64,000 nt of DNA from Turbatrix aceti. Taxonomy: Eukaryota > Nematoda > Chromadorea > Rhabditida > Panagrolaimidae. Positions 34,007-43,176 of this stretch are shown here, in pieces (the first letter of the stretch is position 1; each line of letters opens with the position of its first letter). The notes beneath the pieces are model-generated. The model was not told the DNA's origin and did not search any database. It saw only the letters and a program-made list of their open reading frames with translations. The stretch is from the NCBI GenBank assembly GCA_963969345.1, contig OZ017766.1:7130001-7194000 (forward strand), in the 5' to 3' direction. Position numbers and translations under genes: made by a program.

Positions 34007-34512
34007 ATTCACACTTGCCGCATTCGCTGGGACCCTGGTCTTCGCGGTGCATGTCTGCGCGGACCTTTAAAAAAAGTTTTGAATGCAACTCTGACCTAAT
34101 TTCTGTTGTATTGGTCCCTCCCTTTTTTGTGTTAAATATAAGAACGGCACGATTGCCATTGTTGAATTAGTTGGAACTTTTATATATGGCTACTAATATG
34201 TATGTATGTTTATGTGTTACTATGTATGTATAGAACAAAATTATATATGGATTATTATTATTATATATATGGAGAACAAACTCAAGTCGAAGCAAGACTA
34301 CGCAACGTGCGTAGTCGTTGTCCAATGGGCTCTCGACAATAACCACTGTAGGCGATCCACATAATCGCCAAAAAATCCGTTTTTTTATTATGTATGTATG
34401 AAATCACTGTTTTTTTGTGTTTTATCGAATAAACAAAGCAAGTTGAGTTCTTTGTGATGAGGCCTTCGGGGTATGTAGATATTTTTTGCGCAAACAAATT
34501 AAAATCCTTGAC

Positions 34513-34660
34513 CTGGTTATGAACGTGGAAACGGTGATTACCGGGATGGCGGATCCTATGATGAAGCAACGAAGGGTCCTCGACCCTCCGCACCTCCTCC
34601 GGATCACAGTGAAAGCGGAAATAACACCGGGCCCGGAGTGCATCGGATCCACAGCAGGGG
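34513..34660 (+). pseudogene. SARAF tail fragment
   Basis: gaacgtggaaacggtgatta followed by words encoding SYDEATKGPRPSAPPPDH matches the SARAF tail at about 33306-33475, minus the glycine run. It has no upstream luminal or membrane region and follows the duplicated 3' flank directly. It is best read as a remnant of a second SARAF copy. Confidence 0.8.
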
Positions 34661-34696
34661 TCTTCAGATTGCCCTCCAGGACGAGCTGCAAAAAAA

Positions 34697-34746
34697 ACCA
34701 ACTATATATGTAAACATGAGTCTGGTGCTCAACCGACTGAGCTAAA
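34697..34746 (-). ncRNA. tRNA-derived fragment (D-arm and anticodon 5' half)
   Basis: On the minus strand TAGCTCAGTCGGTTGAGC is a textbook tRNA D-arm with an A box, followed by ACCAGACTCAT resembling an anticodon arm. About 50 bases on, AATCTGAAGACC resembles the 3' anticodon arm, but there is no proper T-arm and no paired acceptor stem. It is therefore a degenerate tRNA or tRNA-derived retroposon, abutting the SARAF fragment. It is not a functional tRNA as read. Confidence 0.45.
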
Positions 34747-34766
34747 ATATAAACACAAAATAATAC

Positions 34767-35029
34767 GTACAGTTTTTGTGGCGGAAGTAAACTCTTTGAA
34801 TTTAGCGAGTTCGTACTTTTCGAAGTCAACGTTGCCTATCCGAGTACGCATGGTCGGTCATCCAATGTCCAGCACGTTTTGTTTCTATAACACGCAGCAA
34901 CATGTCACTGTAGCTGTAGCTGTCTATCGGACTATCGAAGGTAAGAAGTGATGTTGTACAGATGTCTTTGGTGTCGTTAATGTAATACTGACCTTCGAAC
35001 TTTATGTGAAGCGTACGAATGTCTTCCAT
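34767..35029 (-). CDS. Hypothetical small gene or 5' exon, frame broken
   Basis: An ATG at 35029 sits seven bases after a TTTTTTTAG acceptor, the pattern expected at a spliced-leader site. It opens 67 codons (MEDIRTLHIKFEGQYYIN onward) that end at 34826. A second frame starting at the overlapping ATGCGTACTCGG (VDFEKYELAKFKEF) then runs to a strong GTACGT donor near 34767. Either an unrecognised intron or a frameshift separates the two. No domain is recognised. Confidence 0.3.
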
Positions 35030-36031
35030 CTTGGATCTAAAAAAATATTAAAAGTATTAAAATTAAATTGATATAATCAACGCAACGGCTTGAATACATC
35101 ATACAACAAAAAAAGAGAACGCCAAACTCAAAAATGAAATCCGAGTGTTGATAAAAACTTAACGTCAACTGAAAAATAAATAAGGGATTGGATATTGACA
35201 AGATAAAGAAAGTGAAAATCATAAAAAAAAAATCACACGGAAGTATGTCAACAACTATCACAGACAATCACAATTGACAAGAATGAGGCAGACAAAAGCG
35301 GATGATGAAAGACAAAATGATATGGTAACTTTTTCTTCTTGAGATCATCAAACGAAGGCAGGACATACGTCTAGCACTCACAAAAAATATGTATTATACA
35401 TCATACAACAAAAAAACTTGGGCGCAGCGGTCTTCTACAACTCATTCTCATTCGTTATCATTCAATCAAAACCACACCACACCAAAAACACGTCCCGTCC
35501 CCTGTAAGAGCTGCGAACTCAGGGTGCACGTATCGCAAAGACATCCGTTCCGGATGGGCCCCTCTACGTACGAGTCGCCATCATCATCTTCATCACCTTC
35601 TGACTGTTCATTGTAGTGTTGTATGTATGATATGGTGCGTACGAGTTAGAGAATAAATGAATGAATGAATGAATGAATCGTTGTGTCTTACTGATTCATA
35701 CTTATTTGTATCATGAGTTATACATAAAAATGTATAAAACAAGAATTCCTGGGAATACAAAAAATGCATTTTCAATCAAACAATTGTTTGTGTCCATAAT
35801 GATACATTTCAGTACGTTTAGATTACTTTTGATTGCAAGTTTTTGACTTACGGGACTAGCATTTGATCTTCAATGATGACAAGACCAGTGTGGCGAAATC
35901 AGGGAGATTTTGCCATCCTGGCCAAGACGCATTGATTTATATCATGTCTACAACAGAGCTACTGAATGCGAAAATGCAGGGTAAAATTTTGCATGCAACG
36001 TTTGACATAAGACAGTGAACGTGAACATCAA
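35030..36031. other. AT-rich interval between duplicated blocks
   Basis: No convincing gene. It contains a gaat tetranucleotide run near 35655-35680. The phrase gatatggtaactttttcttc occurs at about 35318 and again at about 36298, next to the start of duplicate copy B, which suggests repeated local duplication. Confidence 0.5.
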
Positions 36032-36244
36032 ATGCGAGTGCGGGTATTTCGAGGAATGGAGTACTGTCCGACGCGAGATTGCACATTCACACCGTCTTCG
36101 ATCGCCAACTTGAAGAGTCACCTACGGCTTTTTCACCGCGGAGATTCCGAGCGACTTTGTCAAGATTGCGGCGCGCTCTACCCGGACCTAACGCAATTAA
36201 TTCGACACGTATCCAGTGTTCACCCAGAAAGAAGTTGGTTATAG
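36032..36244 (+). CDS. Small C2H2 zinc-finger ORF
   Basis: A 70-residue frame with two C2H2 fingers: CPTRDC with H at 12 residues and a second H four residues later (ANLKSHLRLFH), then CQDC with LIRHVSSVH, both of C-x(2/4)-C-x12-H-x4-H form. No linker of the TGEKP type is present. It may be a short independent gene, or the last exon or relic of a larger finger protein. No splice context was established upstream. Confidence 0.5.
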   Translation: MRVRVFRGMEYCPTRDCTFTPSSIANLKSHLRLFHRGDSERLCQDCGALYPDLTQLIRHVSSVHPERSWL

Positions 36245-36320
36245 AATTTTGGTCAGCAAACAACTTTAATTTGTAGTTTTTATGCAAGATGCCCACTGAT
36301 ATGGTAACTTTTTCTTCTTG

Positions 36321-37152
36321 CACCGAATGGATATGACGGTACTTTGTCGTCATCTGCGTTCTACGGCGGCAACGGTGGTGGAAGTGGATCGTCTCCGTCG
36401 TCGACGCACGAATCAGGTGGATTTGGAGGAACTTCTCGGCGATAAACTGTGATTTTGAGAAAAACATGATTTGGCCGGCCATTTGGCGATTTTTTTGAAT
36501 ACGGTTTTTTATGCATCATGTTTTTTTGTGAGCTGCAGGAATAAATTTGATTTTTGTGAAAATTCGTATTGACACAATATTGTCGTATCTGTTGAGAACG
36601 CGAGCGCCTCACCCCTCCGTGCGGCTGCGGCATTCACACTTGCCGCATTCGCTGGGATCCTGGTCTTCGCGGTGCATGGCTGCGCGGACTTTTAAAAATA
36701 AGCATGTAGTTGAATGCAACTCTGACCTAATTTCTGTTGTATTGGTCTCTCCCCTTTTTGTGTTAAATATAAGAACGGCACGATTGCCATTCTTGGATTA
36801 GTTGGAACTTTTATGGATGTTGGCGACTATGTATATATATATATTTATGTGCTACTAAATATGTTACAGATTATTATATATGGACTTCAGATTATTATAT
36901 ATGGATTATTATATATGGACAGCAAATTCAAGTCGAAGCAAGACTACGCAGCGTGCGTAGACGATGGAAAATGGTTCATCGACAATAATCACTGTAGGCG
37001 ATCAACAAAATCGCCAAAAAATCTGTTTTGTATTATGTATGTATGAAATAACTGTTTTTTTTGTGTTATATTGAATAAACAAAGCGAGTTGAACTCTTTG
37101 TGATGCGGCCTCGGGGTATGTAGATATTTTTTGCGCAAACAAATTAAAATTG
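36321..37152. repeat. Duplicated segment, copy B (SARAF 3' end and flank)
   Basis: Second copy of 33586-34505. It begins inside the SARAF tail codons (a non-functional tail fragment encoding SSSTHESGGF-like words up to the copied stop) and lacks the hAT-like insert. It is followed directly by the vitellogenin 3' flank. Confidence 0.9.
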
Positions 37153-37221
37153 TCAATTGTTTGAGAACGAACCCTGGTAACCACCCTTTCCTGATCTCTC
37201 AAAATCTTTTACAAAACACCA

Positions 37222-37227
37222 TTTATT
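37222..37227 (-). terminator. Vitellogenin poly(A) signal
   Basis: AATAAA on the minus strand, 76 bases past the vitellogenin stop codon. Confidence 0.6.
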
Positions 37228-37302
37228 GATCTTAAAACCATGAAACAATAACTACAGGACTCAAGACCGTACTACCATGTCTCGAGTTGAAGGGAGGGGT
37301 GC

Positions 37303-40300
37303 TCAGTAGGCCTCGCAGGCGACGGCGGCGGACTGAACGTCGACGAGGGTGGGCTTCTCGCCGGCGACGAGGTCCGAGATGTCGGCGTTGCGCGCCTGGC
37401 GGACGAGGCGGCGGACGTGGGGCAGGGAGCGGTTGAAGCACGCGAACTGCACCTTGGTCTGGGTGGTCTTGGTGGGGTACCAGCCGGAGGGGCACTGCTT
37501 GACGGGCTTCTGCGAGAAGCAGATCTTGTGGTTGTACTCGATGACCTTGGTCCGTTCGTTGGGCTCCTCTGAAGATTTTGCCTTGTCTCAAGCATTGGTC
37601 CAATGCAAATTCAAAACTCACTGTTGTCCTCGTCGTTGTCTTCCTCGTCCTCGTTCTGGCGGTCGTAGTCGTTCTTCTTGTCGGCGGCGAACTTGTAGTC
37701 GTACCGGGTCTGGTAGACGTGCTCGTCCTCGGCGTCGACGGCGGCGAGGCTGTCGTCCATGCGGCCGAAGGCGTCGTCGCGGGCGTAGAGGTCGTCCATC
37801 TGGTCGGCGTCGAGGGAGTAGCTGCGGTGGAAGGCCTTGATGTCGTCCGTGTTCTCGCCGTCGTTGGTGAGGAACTCGTTGTCGGACTCGTCGTCGTAGT
37901 GGCCGCAGAGACCGCACTGCGCGTTCTTGTAGACGGGAGCGATGCGGACGTTGGCGCGGTAGCCGTCGAAGCGGATAGACGCCTTCTGCGGGAGACGGAG
38001 GGTGACCTGGCCGTCGACGAGGGTGATGTCGTGCTCGTTGAGGCGCTCTTCGTCGTCGATCACCTGGCCGTTGACGGAGACTTCGAGTTCATCGTTGCGG
38101 GAGCCGGACTTGCGGCAGACCTCGATGGTGTTCTTGCGGGAGACGACCTTGAGCTTCTTCTCGCCGTTGACGGCGTCGATCGTCTTGAGGAGGACGGCAA
38201 ACTGCTTGTTGGCGCAGTCCTTGGCGATGACGGAGTAGGACTTGCCGATGGGCGCCTTGTAGGCGACGTTGTCAAAGGTCCAGACCTTGCGGCCGGTGAC
38301 GGAGCACTGCGCGCGCTTTTCGTCGGCGACGGAGTCGATGAGGTCAGAGACGGAGTCAATGTCCTCGTGGGAGTCGAGGGCGACGAGGCGGAAGGGCGCG
38401 ACCTTGGCGGGCAGGCGGAGGGCCTTCATGTGGACGCGTTCGTTGGCGGCGAGGTAGGTGAGCTGGGCGACGTCCTTGGCGAGCGGGTCGATGACGAGGG
38501 TGGCGACGATCTTGCCGGCGGGCACGGAGGCGGGCTTGGACGACTCGACGGACTGCCAGTTGGCGGCCTTGAAGAGGGCGAGGCCGTTGGCGAGTCGGAG
38601 CGAGGAGTGCTGGCTGAGCTCAGAGTCCATCTCGATCGTGTACTTGTTGACGAAGGCGGTCGCGCGCTCGCACGACCACGACTGGCACCTGAGCCACTTG
38701 GGGAGAGCGCGGACGCCCTGCACCTTGATGGCGGCCTTCTGCTTCTGCATGTGGTCGCCGAACTCGACGTTGGCCTGGGCGACGAACTGCTTCTGCTGCT
38801 GGCCGGCGTTTTCGCGGAGCTGGCGGAGCGAGGCGGACTTCTCCGGCATGAGCATCTGGCCGCGGAGGGCAAAGGTCTTGTCGTCGGCGTTGGCGGAGGC
38901 GGTGAGCTTGCAGAAGCGGAGCTTGGAGTCGCAGACGGCGCTCATGCTCGTCTTGCCCTCGCTGACGGGGCTGCCGGAGGCGTCGCGGGCGCTGTACGTG
39001 ACGCGGAGGGCGTGGCGGTACCAGCGGCGGGCGGAGAAGCGCTTGCCGTAGGACGAGAGCTTCTCAGAGGCCTCCTCTTCGTAGTCCTGGTTGTCGTAGG
39101 TGTTCCGCGCGGTCTGCTCGTCGAACTCGGCGAGCTGGGACTGCGTGCGCTGGAACCAGCGGCCGGCGAGCGTGATGTCGATGCTCTGCGCGGTCGCCTG
39201 GCTGGGCTCAAAGTCGACGACGACGTGGTTCTCCGTGACGCGGGCGAGCGCGAGCATCGCGGGGTACGAAGGCCGCTCGAGGCGGTGCATGTGGCCGTGG
39301 ACCTTGATGGAGGCGGGCAGGAGGCCGTAGGCTGCGGAGTCGTCGAGGTCGACGGCGAGCGCCTCCTTGGCGAGGTTGCGGATGGACTGCAGCTTGGCGG
39401 GGCGCAGGAGCTGGGTCTTGGCGTCGTAGGCCTGGACGAGAGTGTACGGCATCGTGTGGAAGCCGCCGAGGCGGGTCTGGCTCTGGGGGAACTTGATCGA
39501 GATGCGGATCTTCTCGGACATTTCTTCGTCGCCGACGGAGGCCTTGTCGCCGAAGAGCGCGGCGTGCGTCTCGATGTCGATGGGCAGGTTGAGCGAGGCC
39601 GAGGTGAGGGATTCGACGCCGGTCAGCGCCATCGGGGACCAGACGAGCATGCGGTCAATGTGGACGGCGTTGATGGAGGGGTGCGCGGAGAGGAGGACCT
39701 TGACGCCTTCCGAGTCAACCTTGAGCTTGAGCTCGCCCTTGACGGCCGCCGTGATGGGGGTCGAGCGCTGGACGTCGAGGGGCATGCCGCACGAGGTCGG
39801 GATCTTGATGCCGCGCTGGCGGAGGGCGGCGGCGGTCGTCAGCTGGAAGCGCTTGCCGGAGAAGAGCGAGGCCAGCGAGGAGATGGGCAGGGACTCGCCG
39901 TTGACGATCTTGCGCAGGGGCTCGGGGAGGGTCTCGTCGCTGACGGGGAGGACGACGCTGTCGATGTCGGAGACGCGGATGCACATGATGCCGATGGGCT
40001 GCTGCTCGGAGCCGGCGTAGACGGTCTCGTCGTCTTCGGCGCCGAACCAGCTGCTGATGCGCTTCTTGATGGCGAGGGTGTCAAAGATGTTGTCAATCTC
40101 CTGCTCGCCCTTGTTTTCGCTGCGGCGGCCGCGGAGGGGGTTGCCGGACTGTTCCTGTTCGCGGTGGAAGGCCTTCATGACCTTGTCGTAGTAGCGGTCG
40201 AGGCCGTGCTGCGAGAACTCGAGGTCGACGTTGCTGCGCTCGAGCATGCCGTTGAGGAAGGTGTCGACATGGGCCTGGACGTGCTGGGGCAGCATGGAGG

Positions 40301-42476
40301 AGGTCGCGAAGATGGAGGCGACGTCGAGGAAGAGGCCTTCGTCGGAGGCGGCGGCGTAGATCGGCACGCGCTTGAAGTACGACTTGCCCCGGAGCCACGC
40401 GGACTCGTCGATGCTGACGGCCTTGAGGACGGCGGCGAGGTGGGCGGCGAGCTTGCGCTCGACCGGGAGCGGCGACTTGGCGAGGGACTTCATGAGCGAG
40501 TACGCGTAGGCCTTGACCTGCTGGCGGGGCTCGTTGAGGAGCGCGTGCGCGCACTGGTCGACGACTGCCTTCGAGGGACGGGTGTGGAAGATCATGGCGA
40601 GGGCGGTTATGCGGACCTCAGGCTTGTCGAGGGTGTTCTTGAAGACGGGCAGCAGGATGCGCTGGATCTTGCGGGGCATGATCGTGCGCAGGCGGCGGAG
40701 CGAGTCGATGGCCTGCTGGCGGACGATGGGCTCGACCTTGGCGTCGCGGATGATGGCGGCGAGGTGGTCGACGCAGGATTCGCACGCGGCGTTGCCGATG
40801 GCCTTGAGGGCGAGGATGCGCTCGTACTGGTTCTCGGCGCGCTCGTAGGCGGTGTAGAGGGCCTTGGCGTACTTGTCCTTCTGGGCGCGGGTGCACTTTC
40901 GCTCGTCGTCGACGGGCATGTCCTTCTTGTACTCGGCGGAGCAGAGCTGGGCGATGGCGGCGCCGTGGGAGAGGACGCAGGCCTGGCGGAGGGCGGGCTT
41001 TTTTAGGGCGACGTCCGACTTGCAGAGCTGGGCGATGGCCTCGATCTGGGAGGTCGAGGGCGCGTAGAGGACGGCGAGCTGCTGCATGGCCTGGACAGCC
41101 TTAGTGGTCGGGATCTGAAAGGAAAGTCAGGTAAGCCAGGTGAGCCAGGTGAACAATGTTTCTTTCTTCTACCTTCTCAGACTTGATCTCGTCGACGAGG
41201 TAGACGATCGAGTTGCGGGTCGCGGCGATGGCGCAGGCGTCGGTGAAGAGCTCGGTCATCTTCTCGGTCTTGGGCGAGGGGCCGTCGCGCTGGATCTCGG
41301 CGTGGACGGACTTGAGGTCCTGGACGGTGCACATGCGGATGATGGAGACGACCTGCTGGAGCTGCATGGACTGCTCGGTGGCGATGCCGTTGGCGGCGTT
41401 GGACATGGCGGCGGCGATCTGCTTGAGCGTCTGCGCGATGGTCTCGACCTTGCGGGTGACGGCGCCGAAGGGCGAGTGCTCTCCGGTGAACTCCTCGTCT
41501 CCGAGCTCGTAGAAGCGGCGCTCGACGGTGTCATACTCGGGCTGGTAGAGGAGGGACTCGGTGGTGGTGCTGGACGACCACGCGACGTTCTCGGTCTTCT
41601 TCTCGACCTTCTTCAGGACGAGGCGCGAGATGACGACGGTCTGCATGGGCTGGCGCTCGGCGGCGAGGGCCTTGTGCGTGTACTGGGAGAAGGCGCGGGC
41701 CTGCGCGACGCCGTACTTGTTCTTGTTGCTGACGAGCTGCTGCGAGATGACGGTGGAGCGGTCGATCTGGGCGTCGATCTGGTCGTCGACGGGCTTGTAG
41801 GCGGGGAGGCCGTAGGTCGTGGCGACGGACCGCTTGCAGTCGTTGAAGTCGATGCTCTTGGTCCAGTTGTAGCGGTCGTCGGAGACCTTGTTGACCGTGT
41901 ACATCGTCTGGCACTGGCCTTCGAGGGTCGTCTGAAGGTGGATGGGGATTAGGAAAAGGAACTATGCGCGAGGGAACTCACCTCAGAGACGTTGAACATG
42001 GCCTGGGCCTTGTCGCTGGGGCGCTGCTGGATGTTGGCCTGGAGCAGGTTGAGGAGACCGCGCTTGATGTTCTTCGCGAAGGAGTTCTCCTTGGCGACAA
42101 AGTTGATCTCGCCGACGAGGCCGTCGACGAGCTCAAACTTGCACGGGGTCCTGAGGCTCTCGAGCAGCGAGTGCGGAGCGTCTTCGGAGAGCGCCGAGAC
42201 GGGGATCATCTTGGCGGGCTCGTCGACGTGCGCGTTGACCTGGCCGAAGCGGACGTTCTCGAGCGAGAGCGAGGCAAGCTTGTTGGACTCAAACTGGATG
42301 CGGGCGGTGGCGGCAAGGCGCTGGATGGCGCGCTGCTCGACGTCGGCGAGGCCGGAGGAGGCCTGCGCATCGTAGTCGTAGACGTACTCGCGGCCGGCGC
42401 GGAAGGGCTCGGCTTCGAGCTGCGGGGCGGCAAAGGCACCCGCGACAAGGAGACAGGTGAGCGTGACCAGCTTCAT
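37303..42476 (-). CDS. vit: Vitellogenin
   Basis: Secreted egg-yolk lipoprotein precursor. Exons on the minus strand are 42476-41982, 41931-41173, 41114-37622 and 37568-37303; phases agree throughout and give 1670 residues, the usual nematode size. A signal peptide (MKLVTLTCLLVAGAFA) is followed by the lipoprotein N-terminal domain opening REYVYDYDAQ. The von Willebrand D domain begins near residue 1354 (CSVTGRKVWTFDNVAYK) and contains CGLCG near residue 1484. The short last exon carries the C-terminal cysteine module (NHKICFSQKPVKQCPSGWYP), typical of nematode vitellogenins. There is no polyserine phosvitin tract. Codon use is extreme (mostly G or C at the third position), unlike all neighbours, as expected for a very highly expressed gene. 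TATA, VPE1 and VPE2 elements lie just upstream. Confidence 0.97.
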
Positions 42477-42537
42477 TGCTGCTGAGCGAATGGGGAGCTG
42501 GAGTGAACTACGAAGCTTTCCTCGAGGGCTCACGGCA

Positions 42538-42545
42538 CTTTTATA
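42538..42545 (-). promoter_or_regulatory. Vitellogenin TATA box
   Basis: TATAAAAG on the minus strand, about 60 bases before the start codon at 42476. Confidence 0.75.
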
Positions 42546-42598
42546 CGGGGCTCCTTCCTTGCTTCAAACTTTCCTGCTCCAGGGAAAGAGAGGCGGAC

Positions 42599-42605
42599 TT
42601 ATCAG
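42599..42605 (-). promoter_or_regulatory. VPE2-like GATA element
   Basis: CTGATAA on the minus strand, identical to the nematode vitellogenin promoter element 2, a GATA-factor site. It lies about 55 bases upstream of the TATA box. Confidence 0.75.
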
Positions 42606-42622
42606 TCCGCTGCGTCGTCGCC

Positions 42623-42629
42623 TGTCAAT
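42623..42629 (+). promoter_or_regulatory. VPE1-like element
   Basis: TGTCAAT on the plus strand, identical to vitellogenin promoter element 1, 18 bases upstream of VPE2 relative to the gene. Confidence 0.75.
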
Positions 42630-43171
42630 CTGGCTTTTTTCACAACATTCGCCGCTCCTGACTGACAGTTGCTATTTTCCTATCGAATGATGTCCACGAA
42701 CTCTTTTTTTGGTAGTGAGTTTACCTGGAGTAAGGGACTTTACTCGTTGACCTCCTTTTTTTGCGCGTCTGGCGTTTATGGGAATCTTCTAGCATTTTTC
42801 TGCTTTTTGTTGAAAAAAAACTGTCCAGATGATTGGTTGGATATTGAATGGGATGATCGGATGGATCGGAAGTCGACGTAACAGTCAAAAGAACAACAAA
42901 CATATCCTGCTGTTAAAAAAATGCATAATCACAAAATAAAATGTTTTCCGCTTTCAAACGGATGATTTCTAAACTTCGAGATTGTTTTGTAGTTTGCTTC
43001 TTTTTTTCTTGGTTTTTTTTGCGATCTTTAACGAGATTAAACTGTAATTTATGATTTTCAGGTGTTTGTTTAACGATCGTTAAAATCATCATCTTTGTGC
43101 AAATTTAAAAAAAATTTATTTCACTTATGAAAAATGTATGACAAAAAATGTGATATCCAAGGCTCATTCAT
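42630..43171. other. Vitellogenin upstream flank
   Basis: AT-rich sequence between the vitellogenin promoter and the aminoacylase stop. No exon is seen. The short open frame at 42669-42881 has no support. Confidence 0.5.
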
Positions 43172-43176
43172 TTATT
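43171..43176 (-). terminator. Aminoacylase poly(A) signal overlapping the stop codon
   Basis: AATAAA on the minus strand is formed by the last codon GAA, the TAA stop and the next base. If used, the 3' UTR would be very short. Confidence 0.5.

Larger units (their letters stand above)
33586..34505. repeat. Duplicated segment, copy A (SARAF 3' end and flank)
   Basis: From caccgaatggatatgacgg in the SARAF tail to gcgcaaacaaattaaaat, this segment is repeated at 36321-37152 in the same orientation with small differences. Copy A contains a 114-base insertion that copy B lacks. Confidence 0.9.

Noticed and set aside
37578..41006. 1142-codon open frame on the plus strand across the vitellogenin gene
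   Set aside because: It is the exact antisense of the large vitellogenin exon. Strong third-position G/C bias removes stops from the opposite strand; its translation is a valine, glycine, leucine, aspartate and glutamate-rich string with no domain.
41140..41952. 270-codon plus-strand frame antisense to vitellogenin exon 2, and the similar one at 41964-42485
   Set aside because: Same codon-bias shadow as above; the sense strand has a clear vitellogenin reading with phased introns.
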